A stretch of 9,608 bases of DNA from Bacteroidaceae bacterium (GTDB taxonomy: Bacteria; Bacteroidota; Bacteroidia; Bacteroidales; Bacteroidaceae), in the NCBI GenBank assembly GCA_017548225.1, contig JAFYMV010000062.1, positions 1 through 9,608 of the forward strand. The letters run 5' to 3'. Under the pieces are notes generated by a model, which was given only the letters and a program-made list of their open reading frames with translations, was not told where the DNA came from and ran no database searches. A program made the translations under genes and the position numbers. Every line of letters starts with the position of its first letter. The first letter of the stretch is position 1. This document shows positions 1 to 7,218 of this stretch, piece by piece.

Positions 1-376
1 GGCTAAGGAGATTGCTGCATGGAAGGAGACTGTTGCAGAGCGTTGGGATGCTATCGAGGTAGTTTCTGCTACTAATGTTGCTGAGCTCGATGTTACCAGC
101 GGTAGCGAGGTGAAGCTCACCGTAGTACTCGATGAGAAGGGTCTCGACGACGCTGTAGGCGTAGAGTGCGTAACCATCGCAACTGACTCAGAGGGTAAGG
201 AGCACATCCACGCTATCGACACCTTGAACCTCGTGAAGAAGGAGAACAACATCCACACCTTCGAGTGCACACCCACCGTTAACAACGCTGGCTTCTTCAA
301 GGTGGCTTATCGTATGTATCCCAAGAACGCAGACCTGCCTCACCGTCAGGACTTCTGCTATGTTCGTTGGTTCTAA
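1..376 (+). CDS. glgP: Alpha-glucan (glycogen/starch) phosphorylase, C-terminal end only
   Basis: This is the last ~124 codons of a gene that begins outside the window; the frame is open from base 2 to the TAA at 374-376. The C-terminus (WKETVAERWD near the start, then a beta-rich segment ending YPKNADLPHRQDFCYVRWF) resembles the C-terminal end of Bacteroidetes GT35 alpha-glucan phosphorylases, which release glucose-1-phosphate from glycogen in the cytoplasm. The catalytic and pyridoxal-phosphate parts lie upstream and cannot be checked. The GTG at 110 is an internal Val codon, not a start. Codon use is strongly biased (every Lys I read is AAG, nearly every Asn AAC, many GCT), suggesting high expression. 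A strong terminator follows 20 nt after the stop. The family call rests on C-terminal resemblance recalled from memory; whether a glycogen synthase domain is fused upstream is unknown. Confidence 0.8.
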   Translation, partial: AKEIAAWKETVAERWDAIEVVSATNVAELDVTSGSEVKLTVVLDEKGLDDAVGVECVTIATDSEGKEHIHAIDTLNLVKKENNIHTFECTPTVNNAGFFKVAYRMYPKNADLPHRQDFCYVRWF

Positions 377-396
377 TCATCGGTAACATACTCAAG

Positions 397-433
397 AAAA
401 GGGCCTATGACCTTGCGGTCATAGGTCCTTTTT
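397..433 (+). terminator. Rho-independent terminator after glgP
   Basis: A 16-bp stem (397-412 with 417-432, one G-U pair) closes on a TTGC tetraloop. It is flanked by AAAA on the left and a T-run at 429-433. It lies 20 nt after the glgP stop and upstream of the fadD promoter, so it separates the two units. Confidence 0.93.
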
Positions 434-460
434 ACTTTATTGTTTTTTAATTAAAGTTCC

Positions 461-492
461 TTTGTTTTCTCACTCGCTTTTTTGTACCTTTA
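461..492 (+). promoter_or_regulatory. Bacteroidetes-type promoter of the acyl-CoA synthetase gene
   Basis: A TTTG box at 461-464 is followed after 20 bp by TACCTTTA at 485-492, matching the Bacteroidetes primary sigma consensus TTTG-N19-21-TAnnTTTG at all but the last base. Transcription would start near 498-500, giving a leader of about 50 nt. No Shine-Dalgarno sequence precedes the ATG at 551, which is usual in this phylum. Confidence 0.75.
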
Positions 493-550
493 CGGCACAA
501 AACAAAATTGAGAAGAAACAACCTATTAGTCTATAACAAATCCCCTAACT

Positions 551-2287
551 ATGAACAAGAATTATCCTATCTACCAGACAACATTTATTGATGACATGCG
601 CTCGCTCGTGGAGGAGGCTGCACAGAACTTTCCCGATAGTATTGCCATCTCGTACAAGGACAAACCGTCTGACAAAACAGTCCAAAAGGTAACATTCACC
701 CAGTGGCGCGACGATGTAAGACATCTCGGCACTGCACTGATTGCCAACGGACTGCGCGAGGAGAACATCGCCATCGTGGGCGAGAACTCGTACGGCTGGT
801 GTTGTGCATTCTTTGCCGTGATGGCCATCGGCTCGGTAACGGTACCCGTAGACAAAGAGTTGCCCATAGAGGACATTGACGGCATCATCACCACGACCGG
901 ATGTAAGGCAGTCATCTATGGTCGCACAGCCGAGAGCAAGGTAAAGGAATTGCTCCAAAAGGGCGGACTGACATCGGCAAAGCTATTGGTAGCAATAGAC
1001 TCTGCCCCCTCCATTGACAAGGACACCTTAGGCAAAAAGGAGCTGACAACCATCGCCGCATTGGAGACACAGGGCGAGGAGCGATACAAGGGAGGCGACA
1101 ACGCCTACTATGACTATAAAATTGATGTCACCAAACTGGCATCTATCGTCTTCACCTCTGGCACTACAGGCAAGGGGAAGGGAGTAATGCTCTCGCAAGC
1201 CAACATCTGCCTTGACATGACACTTGGCATGTACAACTTTGACATCACCCGAAAGACATTACATGTGCTTCCCCCGCACCACACCTTCGGCTCTACGGTC
1301 AACTATGTGGGCCACTTGTCACAAGGCTGCGAGGTGTACATCTCGAGCGGACTGAAATATGTGAGCGACGAGATCAGAGAGCAGCAGCCTACACACCTTA
1401 TTCTGGTGCCGGCATTCCTCGAGGTGATGAACCGCAAGATATGGACTACCGCACGCAAGACGGGCAAGGAGGGACTCTTGAAAGTGATGATGAAGGTGAG
1501 CGACGCCTTGAGAAAGGTGGGCATCGACCTGCGCAAAAAGCTCTTCGGAAGCGTGCTAGCAGCATTTGGCGGTAAGCTCGAACTCGTCATCTGCGGCGGA
1601 GCCAAGCTAGACGAAGAGATCATCAAGACCTTCGACTCACTAGGAATCACTATCCTCAATGGATATGGCATCACGGAGTGTGCGCCCCTCATCTCGGCCA
1701 ACCGCAACAAGTACCGCAAGCCGGGCAGCGTAGGTACACCTATCCTCGCCTGCCGCGTCAAGATTGATAACCCCGATGAGAACGGCGAAGGCGAGATATG
1801 CGTCAAGGGCCCCAATGTGATGTTGGGCTACTACAACAATCCCGAGGCAACAGCCGAAGTGTTCGATAAGGAGGGATTCTTCCACACGGGCGACTATGGC
1901 AAGCTCGACGAGGAGGGCTGGATATACATCACCGGACGCAAGAAAAACCTGATTATCCTCTCGAACGGCAAGAATGTATACCCCGAAGAGATTGAAGCCG
2001 AACTCCAAAAGGTAGAGGGTGTAAGCGAAGTGGTGGTATATGCCGGCGAGAGCCGAGTGCAAAAGGATAAGATTACCATCGTGGCCGAGATATTCCCCGA
2101 TGCCGACTTCCTCGCCGACAAGGGAATCACCGATGCCCAGAGATACTTTGAGGACCAGATAAAGGTAGTCAACGCCAAGATGCCGTCATACAAAGCCGTC
2201 AAGAGAGTGAAGTTGCGCGAGGTAGAGTTCAAAAAGAACACATCACGCAAGATTACCCGTTTCTCTATCGACAAGACCATCGACTAA
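551..2287 (+). CDS. fadD: Long-chain fatty acid-CoA ligase (AMP-forming acyl-CoA synthetase)
   Basis: This ANL-superfamily enzyme activates a fatty acid with ATP to an acyl-adenylate and then transfers the acyl group to CoA, probably at the cytoplasmic face of the inner membrane. Its 578 residues show all core motifs in order: the phosphate-binding loop TSGTTGKGKGV (202-212), GYGITE (371-376), TGD (446-448), the hinge region GRKKNLIILSNGKNVYPEE (462-480), and the C-terminal catalytic Lys 567 in NTSRKITR. Length and motif spacing are normal, so the enzyme looks intact. The TGRKKNLI hinge with NVYPEEIE fits the long-chain ligase group common in Bacteroidetes. Chain length, and whether the acceptor is CoA or an acyl carrier protein, cannot be read from sequence. 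The gene has its own promoter and terminator and no other lipid gene beside it. The symbol is a family label. Confidence 0.9.
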   Translation: MNKNYPIYQTTFIDDMRSLVEEAAQNFPDSIAISYKDKPSDKTVQKVTFTQWRDDVRHLGTALIANGLREENIAIVGENSYGWCCAFFAVMAIGSVTVPVDKELPIEDIDGIITTTGCKAVIYGRTAESKVKELLQKGGLTSAKLLVAIDSAPSIDKDTLGKKELTTIAALETQGEERYKGGDNAYYDYKIDVTKLASIVFTSGTTGKGKGVMLSQANICLDMTLGMYNFDITRKTLHVLPPHHTFGSTVNYVGHLSQGCEVYISSGLKYVSDEIREQQPTHLILVPAFLEVMNRKIWTTARKTGKEGLLKVMMKVSDALRKVGIDLRKKLFGSVLAAFGGKLELVICGGAKLDEEIIKTFDSLGITILNGYGITECAPLISANRNKYRKPGSVGTPILACRVKIDNPDENGEGEICVKGPNVMLGYYNNPEATAEVFDKEGFFHTGDYGKLDEEGWIYITGRKKNLIILSNGKNVYPEEIEAELQKVEGVSEVVVYAGESRVQKDKITIVAEIFPDADFLADKGITDAQRYFEDQIKVVNAKMPSYKAVKRVKLREVEFKKNTSRKITRFSIDKTID

Positions 2288-2367
2288 TGGGTATGAAAGG
2301 ATTTACATCATAAAATCGGACAAACAAAAAAAGTAAAGTAAATCTAACATTCCACTGAGCAAATTGG

Positions 2368-2397
2368 ATAGGGTGGCTGAAAAGCCGCCCTATTTTT
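2368..2397 (+). terminator. Rho-independent terminator after fadD
   Basis: An 11-bp stem (2368-2378 with 2383-2393, one G-U pair) is capped by a GAAA tetraloop and runs into a T-tract (2393-2397). It lies about 80 nt after the fadD stop. The 80 nt between them are A-rich and show no other feature. Confidence 0.9.
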
Positions 2398-2438
2398 ATT
2401 CCTTTTTGCATCCATAAAGCTATTTTAACCCTTCAGAC

Positions 2439-2470
2439 GCTGATACTTTCAAGAAATCCTCGTATCTTTG
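2439..2470 (+). promoter_or_regulatory. Promoter of the rsfS-ftsH-cdsA unit (strong -7 box, weak -33)
   Basis: TATCTTTG at 2463-2470 is a perfect Bacteroidetes -7 element (TAnnTTTG). At the expected 20-bp distance the -33 region reads GCTG (2439-2442), matching only the last two bases of TTTG. Transcription would start near 2477, about 37 nt before the rsfS ATG. The position after a terminator and before a three-gene unit supports the call. Confidence 0.6.
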
Positions 2471-2513
2471 TATGTTAATTACATAAATTGTATAAGATTA
2501 TAAAAAAACATAC

Positions 2514-2873
2514 ATGAACGAGACTCAAACACTGGTAAAAAGAATTGCAGAAGGCATTCAAGAAAAGAAAGGTAAGAATATCGTAATAGCAGATTTGACC
2601 GCTACGGACAACTCTGTGTGCAAGTATTTTGTTATTTGCGAAGGCAACACCCCCACGCAGGTGGCAGCCATCGCCGACTCGGTGAGCGACTATGTACGCA
2701 TACACGCCGGCAGCAAGCCTACCGCTGTAGAGGGCATGCGCAACGCACGCTGGGTGGTAATGGACTATAGCGATGTGCTCGTACACATCTTCGTACCCGA
2801 AGACCGCCACTTCTACAACCTGGAGAACTTGTGGGCGGATGCACAATTGACCGAGATTCCTAACCTTGATTAA
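2514..2873 (+). CDS. rsfS: Ribosomal silencing factor RsfS (Iojap/YbeB family)
   Basis: RsfS binds ribosomal protein uL14 on the large subunit and blocks joining of the 30S subunit, lowering translation in starvation or stationary phase. The 119-residue protein covers the whole single-domain family. Visible family features are the N-terminal helix ending in KKGKNIVIADLTATDN (18-33), KYFVICEGNTPTQVAAIAD (37-55), the EGMRNARWVVMDYSDVLVHIF block (73-93) and the closing FYNLENLWADA (100-110). The ATG at 2514 gives the expected N-terminus; the upstream region is A-rich without a Shine-Dalgarno sequence. The ftsH ATG comes 9 nt after its stop, so the two are almost certainly co-transcribed. Confidence 0.95.
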   Translation: MNETQTLVKRIAEGIQEKKGKNIVIADLTATDNSVCKYFVICEGNTPTQVAAIADSVSDYVRIHAGSKPTAVEGMRNARWVVMDYSDVLVHIFVPEDRHFYNLENLWADAQLTEIPNLD

Positions 2874-2882
2874 TAAAGCTAC

Positions 2883-5141
2883 ATGAGCAATCAGCTACAT
2901 CGTCCCGGAGGACGACCTACAACACCGCAAAAGCCGAAGAAGGGTCCCAAGTTTAGCCTAGCATGGGTATATGGCATCATCTTCCTCGCGTTGATATTTA
3001 TGTACACGCAGGGCAATGATTCCTCAAAGGGCATCACACGCAATATAACCTATTCCGAGTTCAAGGAGTATGTAAGCAAGGGCTATGCCGAAAAGATTGT
3101 TGCCTACGACGACAACAAGGTAGAACTCACCATCATCCCCGACTCGGCAGCACGCATCTTCGGAAAGGCTGTGGTACAGGAGGGAAAGCCCGTAGTACTA
3201 TATCTTGAGGCTGGCTCGATTGAGGCGCTCGACCGCTTCCTCGACGAGCAAGAAAAGAAGGGCACCTTCAATGGCAAGCTTGACTATAAGAAAAAGGACG
3301 GCACATGGAGCAACCTCTTCTGGAATGTCTTCCCCTTCATCCTACTCATAGGCGTATGGATGTTCATCATGCGCCGCATGGGCGGAGGCGCTTCAGGTGG
3401 CCCTGGCGGCGTATTCAATGTAGGTAAGTCAAAAGCACAGCTCTTCGAAAAGGGCGATGCCAACCGTATTACCTTCAAGGATGTAGCCGGACAGGCGGAA
3501 GCCAAACAGGAGGTGCAAGAAATTGTAGAGTTCCTGAAGAAACCCGAGAAATACACTGAGCTAGGTGGTAAGATTCCCAAGGGAGCACTCCTTGTAGGAC
3601 CTCCGGGAACAGGTAAGACCCTGCTCGCCAAAGCTGTAGCCGGCGAAGCTGATGTACCTTTCTTCTCACTTTCAGGCTCTGATTTCGTAGAGATGTTCGT
3701 CGGTGTAGGAGCATCGCGTGTACGCGACCTCTTCCGCCAAGCCAAAGAGAAGGCCCCCTGTATCATCTTCATTGACGAGATTGACGCTGTTGGTCGTGCT
3801 CGCGGGAAAAATCCGGCTATGGGAGGTAACGATGAGCGTGAAAACACCCTCAACCAGTTGCTCACAGAGATGGACGGATTCGGCACCAACTCGGGTGTCA
3901 TCATCTTGGCAGCTACCAACCGCGTAGATATTCTTGACAAAGCCCTGCTGCGCGCTGGACGCTTTGACCGCCAGATACATGTAGACCTTCCCGACCTCAA
4001 TGAGCGCAAAGAGGTGTTCGGCGTGCACCTCAAACCCCTGAAGTTGGATCAGTCGGTAGACATCGATCTCCTCGCCCGTCAGACTCCCGGTTTCTCGGGC
4101 GCCGACATTGCCAATGTTTGCAACGAAGCAGCCCTCATCGCTGCCCGCCATAACAAGAAGAGAGTAAGCAAAGAGGATTTCCTTGCAGCCGTAGACCGCA
4201 TCATCGGCGGATTGGAGAAGAAAACCAAAGTACTCACCGCAGAGGAGAAGCGTACCATCGCCTTGCACGAAGCAGGACATGCCACCTTGTCATGGCACCT
4301 GCAATATGCCAATCCCTTGATTAAGGTTACTATCGTACCACGCGGACAAGCATTGGGTGCGGCATGGTACCTGCCCGAAGAGCGACAAATCACAACTAAA
4401 GAGCAGATGCTTGATGAGATGTGTGCTATATTGGGCGGCCGCGCAGCCGAAGAGCTCTTCACCGGACACATCTCGACCGGCGCGATGAACGACCTCGAGC
4501 GCGTCACCAAGCAGGCCTACGGCATGATAGCCTATGCCGGCATGGGCGACAAGTTGCCTAACATCTGCTACTACAATAGCCAGGAGCAATTCCACAAACC
4601 TTATAGCGAGAAGACCGCTGAGCTCATCGACAACGAGGTGAAGGCACTTATCGCAGAGCAATACGAACGCGCCAAGCGTATGCTGCTTCAGCATAAGGAC
4701 GGACATCATCAGCTCGCCGCCCTATTGATGGAACGCGAAGTTATCTTCGCCGAAGATGCCGAAAACATTTTCGGTAAGCGCCCTTGGGCATCGCGCAGCG
4801 AGGAGATACTTGAGCCTATAGAAAAGGTAGAGAAGGCAGAGAAGGCAGAGAAGACCGTCAAAAGCGAGAATAAGAGAAAGAAGGAACAGCCTACAATCTC
4901 CGAAAAGGTCGAGATTTCCACTCCGTCAGAGGAGCTCCCGCATTCCGAGAGCACAGAAAAGCCAGAAAAGGTTGAGGTATCTCCATCGGAAGCAACTCCC
5001 AAAGCTCCCGCGAGTGAGACCGAGCATCCCACCATGACGGAAGCACCCGACTACTCAAAGCCAAAAAGTTCTAAAAAGCCCAAAACGGAAGGGCTGTTCG
5101 GCGGCTTTGACTTCGACCAAGAAGACAGTTCCGAACAGTAA
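2883..5141 (+). CDS. ftsH: ATP-dependent zinc metalloprotease FtsH with long charged C-terminal tail
   Basis: FtsH is a hexameric inner-membrane AAA protease that extracts and degrades misfolded membrane proteins and some regulators. Domains in order: a basic cytoplasmic N-terminus (1-22), membrane segment 1 (about 24-42), a periplasmic domain (45-142), membrane segment 2 (about 145-163), a Gly-rich linker (167-177), and the AAA module. The AAA module has Walker A GPPGTGKT (239-246), pore loop FVG (272-274), Walker B IIFIDE (294-299) and the second region of homology with likely arginine fingers R360 and R363. The protease domain has HEAGH (462-466), zinc ligands H462 and H466, catalytic E463 and the likely third ligand D537. 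All key residues are present. At 752 residues it is longer than E. coli FtsH (about 644); the extra is mostly a tail from about 640 rich in Lys, Glu, Ser and Pro, predicted disordered. It sits 9 nt after rsfS and 63 nt before cdsA. Confidence 0.97.
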   Translation: MSNQLHRPGGRPTTPQKPKKGPKFSLAWVYGIIFLALIFMYTQGNDSSKGITRNITYSEFKEYVSKGYAEKIVAYDDNKVELTIIPDSAARIFGKAVVQEGKPVVLYLEAGSIEALDRFLDEQEKKGTFNGKLDYKKKDGTWSNLFWNVFPFILLIGVWMFIMRRMGGGASGGPGGVFNVGKSKAQLFEKGDANRITFKDVAGQAEAKQEVQEIVEFLKKPEKYTELGGKIPKGALLVGPPGTGKTLLAKAVAGEADVPFFSLSGSDFVEMFVGVGASRVRDLFRQAKEKAPCIIFIDEIDAVGRARGKNPAMGGNDERENTLNQLLTEMDGFGTNSGVIILAATNRVDILDKALLRAGRFDRQIHVDLPDLNERKEVFGVHLKPLKLDQSVDIDLLARQTPGFSGADIANVCNEAALIAARHNKKRVSKEDFLAAVDRIIGGLEKKTKVLTAEEKRTIALHEAGHATLSWHLQYANPLIKVTIVPRGQALGAAWYLPEERQITTKEQMLDEMCAILGGRAAEELFTGHISTGAMNDLERVTKQAYGMIAYAGMGDKLPNICYYNSQEQFHKPYSEKTAELIDNEVKALIAEQYERAKRMLLQHKDGHHQLAALLMEREVIFAEDAENIFGKRPWASRSEEILEPIEKVEKAEKAEKTVKSENKRKKEQPTISEKVEISTPSEELPHSESTEKPEKVEVSPSEATPKAPASETEHPTMTEAPDYSKPKSSKKPKTEGLFGGFDFDQEDSSEQ
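4821..4853 (+). repeat. 9-bp tandem repeat in the ftsH tail (GAGAAGGCA units)
   Basis: There are about 3.7 copies of a 9-bp unit: GAAAAGGTA, GAGAAGGCA twice, then a partial GAGAAG. They encode EKV-EKA-EKA-EK in the FtsH tail (residues 647-657). The repeat is in frame, so gain or loss of units would only change tail length. Confidence 0.85.
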
Positions 5142-5204
5142 CCCTAACGGGATACCCAATAGAAAAAACCAACAAACAATAATAATAATAAAACGAAGCA
5201 CGAC

Positions 5205-6041
5205 ATGAAGAACTTTTTCCTTCGCACACTTACAGCCATCGGCATCGTAGTCGTACAGGTATTGTGCACCTACTTCAGTCCCTTCAGCCTTGCAGGGTTA
5301 TTTATGTTGTTTACCGCACTGGCGGTCAATGAGTTTATCAAAATCGTTTCGTTAAAGGGCGAAGTGGAGGTGAGTCGTCCGCTCGTCGTCGTGGGAAGCT
5401 GCTACCTATTCTTCGCATTCTGGATCAACAGCCTTACCCACAACGAGTCGCTTATCCTCTTCATCCCCTATCTGGCATTCCTCTTGTACCTCTACATCAA
5501 GGAACTCTACTGCGAGCACGAAAACCCTATCGCCAACCTTGGCATCATCGTACTCAGCCAGTTCTATGTAGTCTTGCCCCTATCGCTCATCAATGTGCTC
5601 GCATTCACACAGTTCGACTGCTACAGCGCCAGCGCCAAGTTCTTTGCCATTCCTTTGAGCATGTACATCTTCATCTGGATTAATGACACAGGTGCCTACT
5701 TGAGCGGTGTTACCTTCGGTAAGCATAAACTCTTCCCCCGCATCTCACCCAAGAAATCGTGGGAGGGTTCTATTGGCGGAGCCTTGTTAACCACCGCCAG
5801 TGCCTTTGCTGTAGCCCATATCTTCCCCTTCATGAGCGTATGGCAGTGGATAGGCATGTCCCTTGTTGTAGTAGTCTTCGGCACCTTTGGCGACCTCACC
5901 GAATCAATGATAAAGCGCCACCTAGGCATCAAAGATTCAGGACACATACTCCCCGGGCACGGAGGTATCCTCGACCGTTTAGATAGTATGCTCCTCGCCA
6001 TCCCCGCCGTAATCATCTATCTACTCGCCCTCTCATTGTAA
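5205..6041 (+). CDS. cdsA: Phosphatidate cytidylyltransferase (CDP-diacylglycerol synthase)
   Basis: CdsA makes CDP-diacylglycerol from phosphatidic acid and CTP in the inner membrane, the branch point for all phospholipids. The 278-residue protein is mostly hydrophobic, with several membrane segments: about 8-25, 28-45, 58-76, 83-100, 111-135, 147-166, 190-210, 214-230 and 262-277. The CDS-family signature spans residues 234-261: S-x2-KR, then KDSGHILPGHGGILDRLDS, including the metal-binding acidic residues. A second conserved block (159-188) contains INDTGAYLSG and SPKKSWEG. The 63-nt gap from ftsH has an A-rich stretch with four AAT units (5178-5189), no clear terminator and no good promoter. 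Cotranscription with rsfS and ftsH is therefore likely. The strong terminator after it marks the end of the unit. Confidence 0.95.
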   Translation: MKNFFLRTLTAIGIVVVQVLCTYFSPFSLAGLFMLFTALAVNEFIKIVSLKGEVEVSRPLVVVGSCYLFFAFWINSLTHNESLILFIPYLAFLLYLYIKELYCEHENPIANLGIIVLSQFYVVLPLSLINVLAFTQFDCYSASAKFFAIPLSMYIFIWINDTGAYLSGVTFGKHKLFPRISPKKSWEGSIGGALLTTASAFAVAHIFPFMSVWQWIGMSLVVVVFGTFGDLTESMIKRHLGIKDSGHILPGHGGILDRLDSMLLAIPAVIIYLLALSL

Positions 6042-6061
6042 TGCATTATATTTCAAACAAC

Positions 6062-6107
6062 AATAGAGGTAGCTTCAATCCAATCGAAGCTACCTCTATT
6101 TGTTTTT
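6062..6107 (+). terminator. Strong terminator between convergent cdsA and hisC
   Basis: A perfect 15-bp stem (6062-6076 with 6086-6100) has a 9-nt loop and a T-rich tail (TTTGTTTTT, 6099-6107), 20 nt after the cdsA stop. Read on the minus strand the same stem is followed by GTTGTTTG, so it may also stop transcription from hisC, whose stop is about 80 nt away. Between it and hisC are a smaller 6-bp hairpin (6111-6116 with 6125-6130) and an A/T hairpin next to the hisC stop (6165-6182), both weak. Nothing else was seen in the gap. Confidence 0.92.
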
Positions 6108-6180
6108 AACGGAGAGAACAACTGCTCTCCCATCTTTAAGGGTCAAGAGAATCCTTTTACTTTGAGTTTTTAGTAAAAAA

Positions 6181-7218
6181 CTAATCTCTTGCTCTCAATT
6201 CAGCTATAAGTCTATCATTTTCTTCAGGCATACCGATGGTGATGCGAAGCGTACTCTCACAACCGGGAGTATGTGTGCGATCACGCACAATGAGTTCGCG
6301 AGCAATGAGGTATTCGTACAACTCACGCGAACGCTCGGTCTTTACCAAGAGGAAATTAGCATCGCTGGGATATACCTTAATCACATAGGGCAACTCACGG
6401 AGAGCTGCAGCCACACGCTCACGCTCAGCAATAATGGTCTGCACTTGAGAAGTGATATCCACATCAAGAAGGCGTTGTGCTAAAGCGAGAGTATCAGCAC
6501 CGATATTATAGGGATATTTAACCTGTTCAAAGACACTGATGATACACTCATGAGCAAAAGCAATCCCCATGCGCAAACCTGCAAGACCATAGGCTTTGGA
6601 GAGGGTCTGCAATACAATAAGGTTGGGATACTCATCAATCAGTTCCACCATGCTAGGCTCAGACGAAAAGTCTATATAAGCTTCGTCAACCACAACAATA
6701 CCAGGGAATTGCTTCACAAGGGTAATGAGTTGCTCATACGGGAAGGCATTAGCAGTAGGATTATTGGGAGAGCACACAAAGAGCAATTTACTCTGCGCAT
6801 CTGCAGCACCGAGCAATTCATCTACGGGAAGAGAAAACTCCTGCCCTAACATTACCTCCCGGTATTCAATATCATTAATGGCAGCACACACACTATACAT
6901 ACCATAGGTGGGAGCAATACTGATAACATTATCCACGCCCGGACGGCAGAAAATGCGGAACAACAGGTCAATTGCCTCATCACTACCGTTACCAAGAAAA
7001 AGGCGTGCAGGATTCACATCCTTCTTCTGCGCAATAGTGCTGCGTACCTGCGCTTTAAGCGTGGTTGAGGGATAACGGTTGTACCCATTCTCAAAGGGAT
7101 TCTCATTGGCATCAAGATAGATACCAATATTGCCTTTATATTCATCACGCGCTGTAGAATATGGCTTCAGGGCCAAAATATTGGGGCGGATGAGTTGTTG
7201 TACTTGTTCGATAGTCAT
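6181..7218 (-). CDS. hisC: Histidinol-phosphate aminotransferase
   Basis: HisC is a pyridoxal-phosphate enzyme of fold type I that transfers an amino group from glutamate to imidazole-acetol phosphate, giving L-histidinol phosphate. The 345-residue protein is normal length. It shows the substrate-binding N-terminal DANENPFENG (37-46), GNGSDEAID (76-84), PNNPT (151-155), DEAYIDF (178-184, with the cofactor-ring Asp 178 and Tyr 181), the Schiff-base Lys 208 in TLSKAYGLAGLRMG (205-218), and Arg 325 in LRITIG, which should bind the substrate carboxylate or phosphate. Its ATG overlaps the hisD stop as ATGA, so translation is probably coupled. It is the last gene of the operon here; hisB, often the next gene in Bacteroidales, is absent. 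Confidence 0.95.
   Translation of the reverse strand: MTIEQVQQLIRPNILALKPYSTARDEYKGNIGIYLDANENPFENGYNRYPSTTLKAQVRSTIAQKKDVNPARLFLGNGSDEAIDLLFRIFCRPGVDNVISIAPTYGMYSVCAAINDIEYREVMLGQEFSLPVDELLGAADAQSKLLFVCSPNNPTANAFPYEQLITLVKQFPGIVVVDEAYIDFSSEPSMVELIDEYPNLIVLQTLSKAYGLAGLRMGIAFAHECIISVFEQVKYPYNIGADTLALAQRLLDVDITSQVQTIIAERERVAAALRELPYVIKVYPSDANFLLVKTERSRELYEYLIARELIVRDRTHTPGCESTLRITIGMPEENDRLIAELRARD

Noticed and set aside
110..376. A separate 88-residue gene starting at GTG 110
   Set aside because: The frame is open upstream to the window edge and reads as continuous phosphorylase C-terminus, so GTG 110 is an internal Val codon.
1303..2062. Minus-strand open frames antisense to fadD (170 and 140 codons)
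   Set aside because: They lie opposite conserved adenylation motifs and have no family resemblance or promoter of their own.
2405..2408. TTTG as the -33 box of the rsfS promoter
   Set aside because: It lies about 54 bp before TATCTTTG, far outside the 19-21 bp spacing.
3284..4280. Long minus-strand open frames antisense to ftsH (249 and 202 codons)
   Set aside because: The plus strand here encodes the FtsH AAA module with all motifs intact. The antisense translations show no recognisable domain and are shadows of biased codon use.
5178..5189. AAT microsatellite between ftsH and cdsA as a phase-variable switch
   Set aside because: Only four units, outside any coding frame or promoter spacing that I can identify; A-rich leaders are usual before genes in this phylum.
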